A stretch of 64,000 nucleotides of DNA from Leptolyngbya sp. FACHB-321 (GCF_014695975.1 NZ_JACJPI010000067.1:1-64000), one strand, 5' to 3'. Shown: positions 53,671 to 63,551, counted from the first letter of the stretch. Made by a program: numbers and translations. Notes: a model not told the origin generated them from the sequence alone.

Positions 53671-55383
53671 CTAATCTCGCCACTCTGGCACTTGCTGATC
53701 ATGCTTCAGTCTTACCTGTTGCAGCAGGATGGCGGTAAAGCAATCGTCCAGACTGGGCGCATCCGCCATCGACAACAATCCCGGCAAGCTAGCACAGGCT
53801 TCCTGTGTAAACCGTACAGGCAGTAAGGGGTTGAGCGCCTGGAGATACGCTGCCTGCCACCAGCCTTGCACCCGGTTTTGAGCGGACTGCAACCTGGCAG
53901 CACTGGGAAGGCGATCACGCTTCTGGCGTTGATTCACTGTCCGGTCAGACGGCAGTAAGTTCCACAGATCATCACACGCCCAGGCGGACCAGGGAAAGCA
54001 ATGGTCAATATCTAAAGAGCGCTCGGTTAGACGTTTGCCACTCCAGACACAGAACAGGTCTTGTGAGCCTAGCAAGGCGATCGCGCGTTGCCGTGCTGTA
54101 GTGACATCACGGCTAGGGTCAGACCAGGTCAGCGCTAAGGCAATGTCTGCTTCGTTTAGCGATCGTCCTTGTCCACTGGCATAGCTTTTCATCAGTCGTA
54201 CCCATTCAGCCAGCAATGCGGGTTCAATCCAAACCTCAAAGTGCAGTAAGGCTAACCAGATGTGTTGCGGGATGAGCAAGTGCCCGAAGCTGGCAAGATA
54301 GGCTGGATCGATCACAAGCTCAGTTGGTGTGGGTAAACGGGCTGAGCGTGTAGCTTTAAGTAACTGGCTGCCACCAGGGTCAGTCATGTAGTGGACAGGC
54401 ATCGTTGTGATTGTCTTCACGGCTTCCTTCAGTGCCTGATGTAAGGCTTGAGCCGTTGTCCCTGCAAAGCGCGACCCGATCCGCAGATCCAGGTGAGAAA
54501 CACCACTGAGCGCCCGAAAGCCTGCTCCAGCAAACCCTAACCCCTGTATGCCCCGATTCGTGGGGCTTTGCGGTAGGTCTGCTTGTAGGAGCGGCTTAAA
54601 CAAGCGCAACCAGTAAAGGGCAACCAAACCCAAAGGCACGCTGACAGAGGCATCATCCTGGTACTGCGCGGTGCCAGCCGTACTATCTGCGATCCGGCAT
54701 AGGACTCGTAGCAGCGCCAACTTGTAGGTAGACGACTTGGAGTCATGCAAAATGACATGTCGTAGCAGGGGCAAAGCACCCGTGCCGTCATCGGGTAAGG
54801 TGAGTGCCATCTGCGTCCAGGCAACTTCGTCTCGGTCCAGCCGATCGCGGTCTACTACTTTGCGAACAACCGTGGCTCCATGATCCTGTGCCAAGCGTTC
54901 GATTTCTTCCCATGACACCACGTACAACTCACGATCGTTATCTGCGGCTCCATGCCGTAGCGTGATTGCCAGCAGTCCACCTGGTTTCAGCAGAGTAATC
55001 ACTTTACGGAACGCTCGTGTGCGTTCTGCGGGTGGCAGATGCATCCAGACAGCACTGACAAGGATAAAGTCGAACGCCATACCCAAACGCTGTACGTGTT
55101 GAAGCGCTGGGAGGCGATCGTCCAACCAACAAATGTTGGCATCAGGATGGAGTTGCTGTCCTGCTGCCCGCATCGCCACCGCTGGTTCTACAGCCACTAC
55201 CGTATGTCCCTGCGCCGCTAACCAAGCGGCATCCCGACCACTACCAGCCCCAATGTCCAACACTAGCCTGGGACGATCCGGGAGCAGTCCCAGTAGCCAA
55301 CCATGCAATGCTTCTGCCTTCAGGCTCTCATAGGCAGGGATGACGGTCGCTGCATTTTGCTCATACCACTGGACTGCCTTCAC
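53671..55383 (-). CDS. SAM-dependent methyltransferase-HNH nuclease fusion
   Basis: 570 residues. The first 200 form a class I methyltransferase: motif I VLDIGAGSGRDAAWL, then VVAVEPA, and LPALQHVQRLGMAFDFILVS with LLKPGGLLAITLR. The middle is uncharacterised and helical. The C-terminal third has an HNH motif: FCVWSGKRLTERSLDIDHCF, then LWNLLPSDRTVNQRQKRDRL. The enzyme resembles small-molecule-type methyltransferases more than DNA methylases, so the substrate is uncertain. Fusion to HNH points to a self/non-self or RNA/DNA-targeting role; defence is plausible but unproven. Start ATG at 55383. Confidence 0.8.
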   Translation of the reverse strand: MKAVQWYEQNAATVIPAYESLKAEALHGWLLGLLPDRPRLVLDIGAGSGRDAAWLAAQGHTVVAVEPAVAMRAAGQQLHPDANICWLDDRLPALQHVQRLGMAFDFILVSAVWMHLPPAERTRAFRKVITLLKPGGLLAITLRHGAADNDRELYVVSWEEIERLAQDHGATVVRKVVDRDRLDRDEVAWTQMALTLPDDGTGALPLLRHVILHDSKSSTYKLALLRVLCRIADSTAGTAQYQDDASVSVPLGLVALYWLRLFKPLLQADLPQSPTNRGIQGLGFAGAGFRALSGVSHLDLRIGSRFAGTTAQALHQALKEAVKTITTMPVHYMTDPGGSQLLKATRSARLPTPTELVIDPAYLASFGHLLIPQHIWLALLHFEVWIEPALLAEWVRLMKSYASGQGRSLNEADIALALTWSDPSRDVTTARQRAIALLGSQDLFCVWSGKRLTERSLDIDHCFPWSAWACDDLWNLLPSDRTVNQRQKRDRLPSAARLQSAQNRVQGWWQAAYLQALNPLLPVRFTQEACASLPGLLSMADAPSLDDCFTAILLQQVRLKHDQQVPEWRD

Positions 55384-55525
55384 ACCTGGATCACCTCAAG
55401 CGGCTGGCTAACTGCATGGAACGGTTGTCATCCGGTTAAAAGTTCTTTTATCACCCTAGCATTGGCAGTGAGGAAAATAGAGACCACAAGTCGTTTTTGG
55501 AGGTAGCAGCAGGTTTACTGCCATG

Positions 55526-55572
55526 GAAAAGCCCCTGGGCGTCTGTCCGTGTTTCGACTCCAGGGGCTTTTC
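55526..55572. terminator. Bidirectional terminator-like hairpin
   Basis: Perfect 12-base arms GAAAAGCCCCTG (55526-55537) and CAGGGGCTTTTC (55561-55572) with a 23-base loop between divergent genes. Nothing else is seen in 55384-55696. Confidence 0.6.
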
Positions 55573-55696
55573 AGTGCTAGGCAACTCCTCACATCCATGA
55601 GGATAGCGCTCTTCCCTTTGCCTGTCTACTGCACCAAAGTGTTGTTATACCGGAGGAAGCATCCGCATCGATCAGCCCAAAGCTGGCAGGACAGAC

Positions 55697-56671
55697 ATGG
55701 CAACCAACAGCAAAATTGAGTGGACCACCCATACCTTCAATCCCTGGATTGGCTGCACCGAGGTTTCACCGGGCTGTGCTCACTGTTATGCCAGAGACAT
55801 GATGGAGCGCCGGTATCATCGTGTGCAGTGGGGTGCGGGTCAGCCCCGTAGTCGGACAACAGCAGACTATTGGAAACAGCCAACGCGCTGGCAGCGGCAG
55901 GCACAGGCGAACGGTCAGCGCGATCGTGTGTTTTGTGCGTCGTTAGCAGATTGGCTCGACGACGAGGTGCCAATTGACTGGCTAGCAGACTTGCTCACGC
56001 TGATTGCTGCCACGCCGCACCTCGATTGGCTGCTACTGACAAAGCGCCTCGAGCACTGGAGCGATCGCTTGAAGGCTGTCAGCCGCTTGACTCACGACGG
56101 TGCCGCCATCGCGAGTACCTGGCTAGAGGGCAACGCTCCAGTGAATGTGTGGCTCGGTACTACTGTAGAGGGGCAGCAGCAGGCAAACGATCGCATTCCG
56201 ATGCTGCTCGAAATTCCAACAACTCTACGCTTTCTGAGCTGTGAGCCGCTGCTGGAAGCTTTAAGCCTTGAACCCTGGTTGTACGCCAACGCACCAATGC
56301 ATCCCCGGCACTTGAACGGTAATGCGTCTGTTCAGACTCACGGACCTAACAAAATTGCTTGGATCATCTGCGGTGGTGAATCGGGTAAGGAGGCACGCAC
56401 CTTCGATTTGCAATGGGCGCGATCTCTCCGCAGTCAGTGTCAAGCTGCTGGTGTGGCGTTCTTTTTCAAGCAAGCGGGTGCTCACGCGGTCGACTCCAGT
56501 CACTTATACTCCGTGCAGCGATCGCCGCAAGATCCTAAAGGTGGCAACATCAACGTACTGCCGGAGGATCTCCAAGTACGTGAAATCCCGCTACCGCTGC
56601 TTCAACCTGCACCAGTAGGGCGCAGCAAACAGCAAAAGCGTGCGCCCTTGCCGCTCAAGGAAGTGCTTTAG
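55697..56671 (+). CDS. DUF5131 (phage Gp37/Gp68-like) protein
   Basis: 324 residues. The diagnostic N-terminus is IEWTTHTFNPWIGCTEVSPG followed by CAHCYARDMMERR, with three cysteines arranged like a radical SAM site (CxxxxxxCxxC). Other family segments: FCASLADWLDDEVP, LDWLLLTKR, WLGTTVEGQQQANDRIP, IICGGESGKEARTF, GVAFFFKQAG. The family occurs in phages and mobile elements; its function is not settled. It abuts the next gene exactly (stop at 56669-56671, next ATG at 56672), so they are co-translated. Confidence 0.9.
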   Translation: MATNSKIEWTTHTFNPWIGCTEVSPGCAHCYARDMMERRYHRVQWGAGQPRSRTTADYWKQPTRWQRQAQANGQRDRVFCASLADWLDDEVPIDWLADLLTLIAATPHLDWLLLTKRLEHWSDRLKAVSRLTHDGAAIASTWLEGNAPVNVWLGTTVEGQQQANDRIPMLLEIPTTLRFLSCEPLLEALSLEPWLYANAPMHPRHLNGNASVQTHGPNKIAWIICGGESGKEARTFDLQWARSLRSQCQAAGVAFFFKQAGAHAVDSSHLYSVQRSPQDPKGGNINVLPEDLQVREIPLPLLQPAPVGRSKQQKRAPLPLKEVL

Positions 56672-57046
56672 ATGGTGGCTTACAACTTCAAACAGCAGTT
56701 TGTGACTTTGATTGAAACGGGCGCGAAGCAGCAAACGATCCGGTCGCCACGCAAGCGGCATACCAAGCCTGGTGAAGCCATGCAGCTCTATACCGGAATG
56801 CGAACCAAGGCTTGCCGGAAGCTAGTCACCCCCGATCCCTTCTGTATCAGTGTGGAGCCGTTACTAATGCACGACAAATTAGGCATCAAGCTCAACGATC
56901 GCTGGCTGACCAAAGAGGCACTGACTCAGCTTGCCCTTGCAGACGGCTTTGCTACTTGGGACGATTGTTTGCGCTTTTTCAGCGCTGTGCATGGATTGCC
57001 CTTTGAAGGAGTGCTGATCAAATGGGCGGTAGTAGGTTGTTACTAG
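56672..57046 (+). CDS. ASCH-like domain protein
   Basis: 124 residues. The start MVAYNFKQQFVTLIETGAKQ QTIRSPRK is typical of ASCH/PUA-like RNA-binding domains found beside phage genes; RHTKPGEAMQLYTGMRTKAC fits as well. The C-terminal part (FATWDDCLRFFSAVHG) is as in that family. Immediate coupling with the DUF5131 gene suggests a joint role in nucleic-acid modification. Confidence 0.75.
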   Translation: MVAYNFKQQFVTLIETGAKQQTIRSPRKRHTKPGEAMQLYTGMRTKACRKLVTPDPFCISVEPLLMHDKLGIKLNDRWLTKEALTQLALADGFATWDDCLRFFSAVHGLPFEGVLIKWAVVGCY

Positions 57047-57257
57047 CCAGGACATAGCTTGGTGATCGTCCTTCACGCTTTGTCTAAACAGAGAAATATC
57101 TGCAACAGTTGGAAAACATCCAATAGTCCCAATGGCATCATCCCCAAACGCTTTTGCAACCTCGCCAGAGACTTTCAGCACACCACAACATAGGTCATAC
57201 ATTTTTAGATTGGAGCAGTCCTTGGCAGGAATGCCTTGGATAAATTGAGTAGCCTGC

Positions 57258-59465
57258 TCAGACTAACCCAAGTAACCCCTTTAGAAAGGGCAGTGACGTG
57301 TTAACCACGCCTACTAATTTACTGGTATCAGAAACAGTACTAGCAATTCCTTTGAGTGCGTTAACTGCGAGACTACAAAGTTTCGCGACACGGTTCTCAG
57401 ACGGTTTCTTACCTTCCTCCGCTAAGGTAGCAACAGCTTCCAGCGCTTCCTGTTTTTTCTCGTCAGGAAGCGTCTGCTCTTCCTGGATTGCCGTTTGCAA
57501 GCTGGTTAGGATCTCTGCAAGGTTCGTTGAACCTTGCACTGGAGAATCTTTTAGTTGCTGAAGCAAATTGGTCACCTGTCCACTAATGGTCCCTAGATTC
57601 AGGGTTGAGCCTGTAACATCGCCGCCTACTGTGATCTTTGCTCCTGTAGAGGCATCCACATTACCACCAGCACTGATGTTCTGATTTTCCATTATTTCTC
57701 CAATCTGATTTGTGAAATAAATTCGATGTCCTTCGCCTTGAAGAATCACATTCTCAGCAGAACTCCCTGTCCGTTCCACCATTTTTTGCAGGAATTGCTG
57801 CTGCACATCCATTAAAACTTGATAGTAGCTAGACAGTCGAGCGATTTCACCTTCCTTTGCTTCCAGCGCTAATTGATAACGAGCTTCAAACAGGTCGCGT
57901 AAATCTTCATAAGTTTCATTGACCTGTTCCACTACCTGCTGACGAGACACGCCCTCCCGATGTCCCACTTTGACAATCCAAAATTCACCGCGCTGCTCCA
58001 AGCCTTGCAATTCTAGTCCTAGGCTTTCATCTTCCAAACGGAATTTTTCAAACATAAAACTGAGAGAGATTGGGTCGAGCTGCTGATCAAACACCAACTC
58101 GTAGGAAGTCTCTAATTTGCGAACGATCGCCTCAAACTCTCCTGGCTCAAAGTTTCGCTCTAGTGGATAGCGTTGGATCGGTCTACTGTTTTCATGGTCG
58201 TAATCACGATACATATAGTCACAGATAACTCCCTCAAAGCGGGTTTGATGATTAAAGCTCCAATCCTTGAGACAGCAGCCGGTTAAATCCGCTTGTGTAA
58301 AATCTACATCTGTAACTAGCGTTCGCACAAACTTGGAATAGCGCAGGTTTACTCCTCGCAAGTCAGCTCCGTCTAAAGTTGCCTCTGTGAAATCGAACCC
58401 CTGCAAGTCTCCACGCAGGTAGGCTCCCCTTAAATTCATACGGCAAAAGGTTTTTTCGGTAGGTTGCCCTGACAATAAGGTTTGCACCTTGGGATAATCC
58501 AGATCTAGATAGCAGCTGTCTACTGTTGCTGCTTCCCAACCTGCCGTACCCAAGAAACAAGTTCTGTAGAGTTTCTTTGCTCGCAGATCGACATTTGCCA
58601 AAGATGTACCTGAGAAATTCAGGTGGCTCAAGTCTAAGTTACGAAATGAGGTACCTCCAAAATTTGCTATCACTCGACCTACCGCGATCAGAATGTTGGT
58701 CTGCCTCTCAGCTCGAAGCGTAAGTTCTAAAAATTGCAACGCTGACCAGACAATGCCCATCGCCAGTAAACTCCCCCCCAACCATCCAAGTAACTGGGTG
58801 AAGGGAGTTACCCACTCCTGTGACTGCCGTATAAGGCTCAAAGCCTGATTGTCCATGTCACCAGTGGCTGAACGTATCAAGCCCACTGCACTGCTTAATG
58901 CGATGAAACTTCCTAGCAACAAGCCACGTAACCATCGGAAGTGCTTTTGGAAGGATATAACAAACAGCCAGTTTGCTAGACTCAGACCCACTACACTTAA
59001 TGAAGCCGCTGTCGTCAAGAGGGTACCGATTAAAGCACTAACAACCACAAACGGACCTACCTCTGCTGGCGGTACTAACCCTAATAGCCGCAGCCCTAGC
59101 GTTAAAAGCGGCAAACCTAGCCAGCAGCCGAGCAATGTCACTAAAGTACTCCATAAAAACTGGGTACGCGCCCAATAAAGAAGCATAGTTAGAGTGATCA
59201 CCGTGATCGCAATCGTCAGATAGCGCCAGCCTTGAAAATCGAATGCCAGATCAAGCGCTAGTTTGGCTCCAGCAATGCCTGCTATCGTCCCACCTAAAAA
59301 ACTTAGGAGCAGGCTTAAGGCGAGTACGCCAATTCGACTCGTAACGGAAAGTCCTAGCAAACACTGGCTGAAGTCTAATTGACTCAGTATCGCTTGAGAG
59401 ACTCGCTGCCCACGCAAGTTCGTTGAGTAGGGCGCAGGGGTTGACTGGGATGACTGGTTCATCAA
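57258..59465 (-). CDS. Membrane protein with pentapeptide repeats
   Basis: 735 residues. About five transmembrane segments lie in residues 45-250 (IGVLALSLLLSFLGGTIAGI, YLTIAITVITLTMLLYWA and others). Pentapeptide repeats occupy about 268-410 (FRNLDLSHLNFSGTSLANVD, TEATLDGADLRGVNLRYSKF, DFTQADLTGCC). A long cytosolic part follows with coiled-coil character (YEDLRDLFEARYQLALEAKE) and a stretch like bacterial effector-associated tails (NISAGGNVDASTGAKITVGG). Divergent from the protease gene with 71 bases between, so the two may share control. Role unknown; a sensing or scaffold part of a conflict system is possible. Confidence 0.8.
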   Translation of the reverse strand: MMNQSSQSTPAPYSTNLRGQRVSQAILSQLDFSQCLLGLSVTSRIGVLALSLLLSFLGGTIAGIAGAKLALDLAFDFQGWRYLTIAITVITLTMLLYWARTQFLWSTLVTLLGCWLGLPLLTLGLRLLGLVPPAEVGPFVVVSALIGTLLTTAASLSVVGLSLANWLFVISFQKHFRWLRGLLLGSFIALSSAVGLIRSATGDMDNQALSLIRQSQEWVTPFTQLLGWLGGSLLAMGIVWSALQFLELTLRAERQTNILIAVGRVIANFGGTSFRNLDLSHLNFSGTSLANVDLRAKKLYRTCFLGTAGWEAATVDSCYLDLDYPKVQTLLSGQPTEKTFCRMNLRGAYLRGDLQGFDFTEATLDGADLRGVNLRYSKFVRTLVTDVDFTQADLTGCCLKDWSFNHQTRFEGVICDYMYRDYDHENSRPIQRYPLERNFEPGEFEAIVRKLETSYELVFDQQLDPISLSFMFEKFRLEDESLGLELQGLEQRGEFWIVKVGHREGVSRQQVVEQVNETYEDLRDLFEARYQLALEAKEGEIARLSSYYQVLMDVQQQFLQKMVERTGSSAENVILQGEGHRIYFTNQIGEIMENQNISAGGNVDASTGAKITVGGDVTGSTLNLGTISGQVTNLLQQLKDSPVQGSTNLAEILTSLQTAIQEEQTLPDEKKQEALEAVATLAEEGKKPSENRVAKLCSLAVNALKGIASTVSDTSKLVGVVNTSLPFLKGLLGLV

Positions 59466-59536
59466 GTTACAGTAGTAATTTTCTTTTGCTAAGAGCTAAG
59501 ATTGGGGCGCGAGTAATCTGATCTAGATAAAGCTTT

Positions 59537-61300
59537 ATGGCAAAGATTCTACCTAACAAAATATGGACTGAGTTGGGCTTCATTTGGAGAGGGCTAGAAG
59601 ACATAGAGGCAGGGGAACAGGAAATTGCTTTAGAGCCAACTCAAATATCAGGAAGTAATCTTGCAACTCTAATTAATCAAAGACTGACGCTGCGATCGCA
59701 GAAGCTCTCAGATTTAGTCTTAAATGAGAATGATTTACTGCCCTTCAGCTTTTTTGAAGAGGGTCAAAATGCAGGTAAAGGCGTCTGCTGCCTTACTCGT
59801 CGAATCAGCAACCTTAATGAGTTAGACAAACTCATTGAAGCAGCTAAGGAGCAGCCAAGACTACAGGCAATCTTACTAGTGTGGTATTTGATTGATCCTG
59901 TGAGGGAGCCAGAAAAATTTAAGGAAAAAGCCCCAACTGTAGATTTACCTTATGCCTCTGGTTTTCTGGTCGGTGGGGATTACCTACTGACCAACCGTCA
60001 TGTTGTAGAAAACAAAGATCTACTCAAAGAATTTAAGGCGGTCTTTAACTACGAAGACCGCGCCCGTACTAGAGAAAGTCATCCAGAGCTACTGGCTCGG
60101 TTAGACAAATATGGCTTTGTTGACGACTTTTGGGTCTCTTCACCCCCTGAATCAGACTTGGATTACGTGTTGCTTAAGCTTGAGCCGCTGAATGGAAAGT
60201 CGGTGAGCGCCTTTTTTAAGGGAGTTAATTTAGCAAAAACCTTAGCAGGAACGCTCGCGCCCGGTCTGACAAAAGGAAACCTAGACAACGACCCTGCCTT
60301 AAAAGCCGGATTAAATAACGATTTCACAACTCTCGTAGAGAACAGAGGATTTATCTCTGGCGATCCAGTTCATATGATTGAGCATCCTGGGGGACGACCC
60401 AAGGAAATTGTCGTCTTTAATAATCGCCTCGTAAATGTGTACGAGAACTTTCTAGAGTACGAAACTGATGCGGAACCTGGTTCTTCCGGTAGCCCGCTGT
60501 TTAATACATCCTGGCAAGCAGTTGGTCTTCATCAAGCATCACTTCTGGACGAAAACAGTGCTGAGCGGAAGATCAAAGGCTATTTAGGCATTCGGATGGA
60601 TAGCGTTTTGACAGACTTGCGCTCACAGGTTGCCAGCAATCTAGACCCGCGCCTGCGCGATTTCTTTGACATCGTTGATGGTACCGCTCCACCAACACAA
60701 CCTCAGGTATTTATTCTGGCTGGACGACGACGCTCATTTCTAGGAAATGATGCAGACCTAGAACGGCAAGCGATGGAAAATTTGAGACAGGCAATTCGTA
60801 CAGAATTAGCTCACCGCGACCCAACGGTTCGTATCGTTCCTATATCAGGACATCCGGAGCAACCCCACTCAGATGCTCTTAAACAGGCAATAGAGGAAAT
60901 TAATCAGCAACGTAATCCTGATCAACAGAGCGAGTTGGCGATCGAAATTCTCACAAACCGTTCTGGGTCTCCTTCAAAAGTTCATGGTATTACTTTGTAC
61001 TATAGCGCTGCCAATCCCCTTGCCCAGCAGTTGGTACAGTTTTTACAAGCGGCTCTCAAAACCACTAGTCCATTACCCTACATTGGTGCCTTCCCTGATT
61101 CGTACACCAAGAGTCGGCGACTTGCCTTTTGTCGAGAGATCAACTTACCAGCCGTGGTAATTTATGTTGGCTACTTAGACAATGAAAGCGATCGCAGGTA
61201 TATAGAGGCGGTAAAGCGAGATTCCAGTGCTGCTGCTTCTCTAGCAACTAGTCTTACTACTGGCATCCTCGATGCCCTTCAAGCATTTGAGCCTCAATAG
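59537..61300 (+). CDS. Trypsin-like protease fused to an amidase-like domain
   Basis: 587 residues. An N-terminal helical region (1-130) precedes a chymotrypsin-fold protease: H155 (LTNRHVV), D207 or D209 (ESDLDYVLLKL) and S317 (EPGSSGSPLF) form the triad. From about 390 a domain recalls N-acetylmuramoyl-L-alanine amidases (VFILAGRRRSF; REINLPAVVIYVGYLDNESD), but the zinc ligands of active amidases are not evident, so it may be a binding domain. No signal peptide. Trypsin-like domains are common effectors in bacterial conflict systems. Start ATG at 59537. Confidence 0.7.
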   Translation: MAKILPNKIWTELGFIWRGLEDIEAGEQEIALEPTQISGSNLATLINQRLTLRSQKLSDLVLNENDLLPFSFFEEGQNAGKGVCCLTRRISNLNELDKLIEAAKEQPRLQAILLVWYLIDPVREPEKFKEKAPTVDLPYASGFLVGGDYLLTNRHVVENKDLLKEFKAVFNYEDRARTRESHPELLARLDKYGFVDDFWVSSPPESDLDYVLLKLEPLNGKSVSAFFKGVNLAKTLAGTLAPGLTKGNLDNDPALKAGLNNDFTTLVENRGFISGDPVHMIEHPGGRPKEIVVFNNRLVNVYENFLEYETDAEPGSSGSPLFNTSWQAVGLHQASLLDENSAERKIKGYLGIRMDSVLTDLRSQVASNLDPRLRDFFDIVDGTAPPTQPQVFILAGRRRSFLGNDADLERQAMENLRQAIRTELAHRDPTVRIVPISGHPEQPHSDALKQAIEEINQQRNPDQQSELAIEILTNRSGSPSKVHGITLYYSAANPLAQQLVQFLQAALKTTSPLPYIGAFPDSYTKSRRLAFCREINLPAVVIYVGYLDNESDRRYIEAVKRDSSAAASLATSLTTGILDALQAFEPQ

Positions 61301-61806
61301 CATTAACTCTTTATGATTTAGAAAACTCAACATCTTCCACCCGTGTTGAGACTGATGCTGTAAGCTCTCTCCTGAGCATCTCCTCTTGACGAAGATTGCA
61401 CGACAGTGCCATCTTAAACGTAATGCAGCTTTATTAATCAAGGCAGACGAACGTCTGGGTTTTCGTCTCATAAGCAGCATCTCTGTACCTTGACATGACA
61501 TAGGGCTATTACCTTGGTCTAGCAGTAAGCTGGCACAGTCTTCTGGCAATGGCGATGAAAAACTTTGGTTTCAGTGACGTTTCTTCACTAATGCCAGAGG
61601 TTTTCCTACCCACTGTTTGACAAGCTGTGTACGTTTATTGCTAGCTCAAGTTAATCGCTGTATGTGATGTCACGGCATAGAGATACTGTGCATTGAGACG
61701 GTAATCATCTAAAGCTGGATACCTTTAGCATTATCGCAGCGTATTCAGCCTGTTAGATCGAGCTTGAGCACTAGGGCTGCCTCACAAACAAATTAGAGGC
61801 ATATTT
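61301..61806. other. Intergenic region, nothing recognised
   Basis: 506 bases. A minus frame (61241-61549) overlaps the protease gene and has unconvincing composition. No repeat or transposon end found. Confidence 0.4.
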
Positions 61807-62271
61807 ATGTTGAACCAACCCGATGGTTTGGTCATGTCGTCTGTGGCAATTTTGTGTGATTGGCAAAACGTTAGGGGCACGCACGCGCAGCTTCGCTGCC
61901 TCATGACGTTTGCCTGTCTGCGTGGCACGATAGCGTTTAAGCGTGCCTATGCACACTGGCGACGCGAACAGGCTCAGTGGGAGGAAGTGTTTGATGACTT
62001 GGAATTCGAGTGTATTAATACTCCCTCCTCCAAACGCAAGAAAAATAACGCCGATCACAAACTGATTGCCCATTGTAGGCAGCAGATTCTTCCGCGCCCG
62101 GACATTAAGACTGTCATTCTGCTCTCTGGCGATGGCGATTTTAAGGGACTGGTACGTGACCTTCAGGCAAAGGGCAAAGAGGTGATTGTGATCGCGCAGT
62201 GTCTCAAGAAAACGAGTCGCAAGCTCAGGCAAGCGGCGGATGAGTTCCACTTATGGCAGCAGCTTTGCTAA
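61807..62271 (+). CDS. NYN-domain (LabA/DUF88-type) putative ribonuclease
   Basis: 154 residues; ATG at 61807, with MSSVAILCDWQNVRG at 61834 as an alternative start. NYN/PIN-like acidic residues are present: ILCDWQNVRG, NNADHKLIAHC and VILLSGDGDFKGLVRDLQAK. NYN proteins are single-strand ribonucleases. It lies 87 bases upstream of rnc on the same strand, so a common role in RNA processing is plausible. Confidence 0.85.
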   Translation: MLNQPDGLVMSSVAILCDWQNVRGTHAQLRCLMTFACLRGTIAFKRAYAHWRREQAQWEEVFDDLEFECINTPSSKRKKNNADHKLIAHCRQQILPRPDIKTVILLSGDGDFKGLVRDLQAKGKEVIVIAQCLKKTSRKLRQAADEFHLWQQLC

Positions 62272-62358
62272 CAAGTTTAGTCACTAGCTACCCCTCTCAG
62301 AGCAGAGGGGTAGTAGCAGTGCATGGGAGCCAATTGCCATAGAGAAGGAGCATGATAA

Positions 62359-63045
62359 ATGCACAAATTGTTGACCTTTCGCAACGAAAAGTTGCTACGA
62401 CAGGCGTTAACGCACCGTTCGTTTATCAACGAAAATCCCGGTGAAGCGTATAATGAGCGGTTAGAGTTTTTAGGGGATGCTTTACTGACTTTTATCAGTG
62501 GTGACTATCTGTACCGTCGTTACCCAGACATGGGGGAAGATGAAATGACACGGCGGCGGTCATCACTGGTGGATGAGAAGCAGCTGGCTAAGTTTGCGCT
62601 GGAAGTAGGGTTAGATTTTCGGATGCGTTTGGGCAGAGGTGCGATTCAAGAAGGTGGGTTTAATAATCCCAATTTACAGAGCAGCACCTTTGAAGCGGTC
62701 GTTGGTGCTTATTACCTGGACAACGATCGCGACATAGAAGCGATCCGTCCGCTGATTGAAAGTTTTTTCAATGCTGCTTTGCCAACGGTTCCAGAAACCC
62801 GTTCTCACATTGATGCCAAGAACCGCTTTCAAGCATGGGTACAGGCAACCATTGGGTCTGTCTTACCAAAGTACGTGACAGAGCGCACAGGTGATCCCGA
62901 TCATGCACCGGAGTATCTGGCGCGTGTTTTGGTCAACGGCAAAGTCTATGGCGAAGGCAAGGGTTGCGGTAAAAAGGGGTCGGAGAAGTGTGCCGCCGAG
63001 GATGCTTTGGCACGGCTCAAGGCTCAAGGTTTACTTGAGGGCTGA
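62359..63045 (+). CDS. rnc: Ribonuclease III
   Basis: 228 residues. The catalytic signature ERLEFLGDALLTFISGDYLY and downstream FEAVVGAYYLDND give the four acidic metal ligands; the double-stranded RNA-binding domain (DAKNRFQAWVQATIGSVLPK ... KCAAEDALARLKAQGLLEG) is complete. It cleaves structured RNA, including rRNA precursors and, in some tracrRNA-dependent CRISPR systems, repeat:anti-repeat duplexes. Start ATG at 62359 with AGAAGGAG upstream. Cyanobacteria often carry several RNase III genes, so its presence does not prove the island has ended. Confidence 0.96.
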   Translation: MHKLLTFRNEKLLRQALTHRSFINENPGEAYNERLEFLGDALLTFISGDYLYRRYPDMGEDEMTRRRSSLVDEKQLAKFALEVGLDFRMRLGRGAIQEGGFNNPNLQSSTFEAVVGAYYLDNDRDIEAIRPLIESFFNAALPTVPETRSHIDAKNRFQAWVQATIGSVLPKYVTERTGDPDHAPEYLARVLVNGKVYGEGKGCGKKGSEKCAAEDALARLKAQGLLEG

Positions 63046-63269
63046 GAACCCTTACAGCTAGTAGGACTTCTATCCAACCTCAAAGGGGCAATGCTGCTCT
63101 ATGTCTAATCCGCAACAGCTGCGCTCAAGCAGAGTTCTCTAATACCAATTTCAAGTGGAATTGCATAGGCATAGAGGCATTAAAAGTTTAGATTGAATGA
63201 ATTCAGTTTTAATCAAGCTGTGCTCTTCGGCAGCACCACGCAAGATCGAACTTTAGTGTTGGGAAATGG
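63046..63269. other. Intergenic region downstream of rnc
   Basis: No gene and no clear terminator. ATACCAATTTCAAG near 63148 resembles the MITE end at 311, without a partner. Confidence 0.35.
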
Positions 63270-63468
63270 CTAAGAGTGCACACCGCCATTGGGCATAATC
63301 ACGTCCATGAGAATTGCGCCCGTTAATTTGACCATGAGTTGCTCCGAAAAGCCCATTTTGGCTCCTTGTAGGTCAGTCTCACTGAAATCAACGCTACTGA
63401 AATCAGTTGGGGCAGCCAGGGGGTAAAGAGCAGTGATGTGTTGCCACAACTGAAAATTGGCACTGACT
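63270..63468 (-). pseudogene. C-terminal remnant of a pentapeptide-repeat protein
   Basis: Minus-strand frame SANFQLWQHITALYPLAAPT, then DFSSVDFSETDLQGAKMGFS and VKLTGAILMDVIMPN to a stop at 63270-63272. The A(D/N)L.. and DFS.. units are pentapeptide repeats. An in-frame stop precedes the segment and no start is available. Confidence 0.6.
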
Positions 63469-63551
63469 CAAGCGTTCAACCTACTGTCGATCGTTAACGT
63501 TAACGGATCAAGCATCGAGGCTTGGAGCCAATCAGCTAAAAGCTTAATTTA

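Noticed and set aside
56879-57202. Minus-strand frame opposite the ASCH-like gene
   Set aside because: Mostly overlaps a well-supported gene; only the last 50 codons look protein-like.
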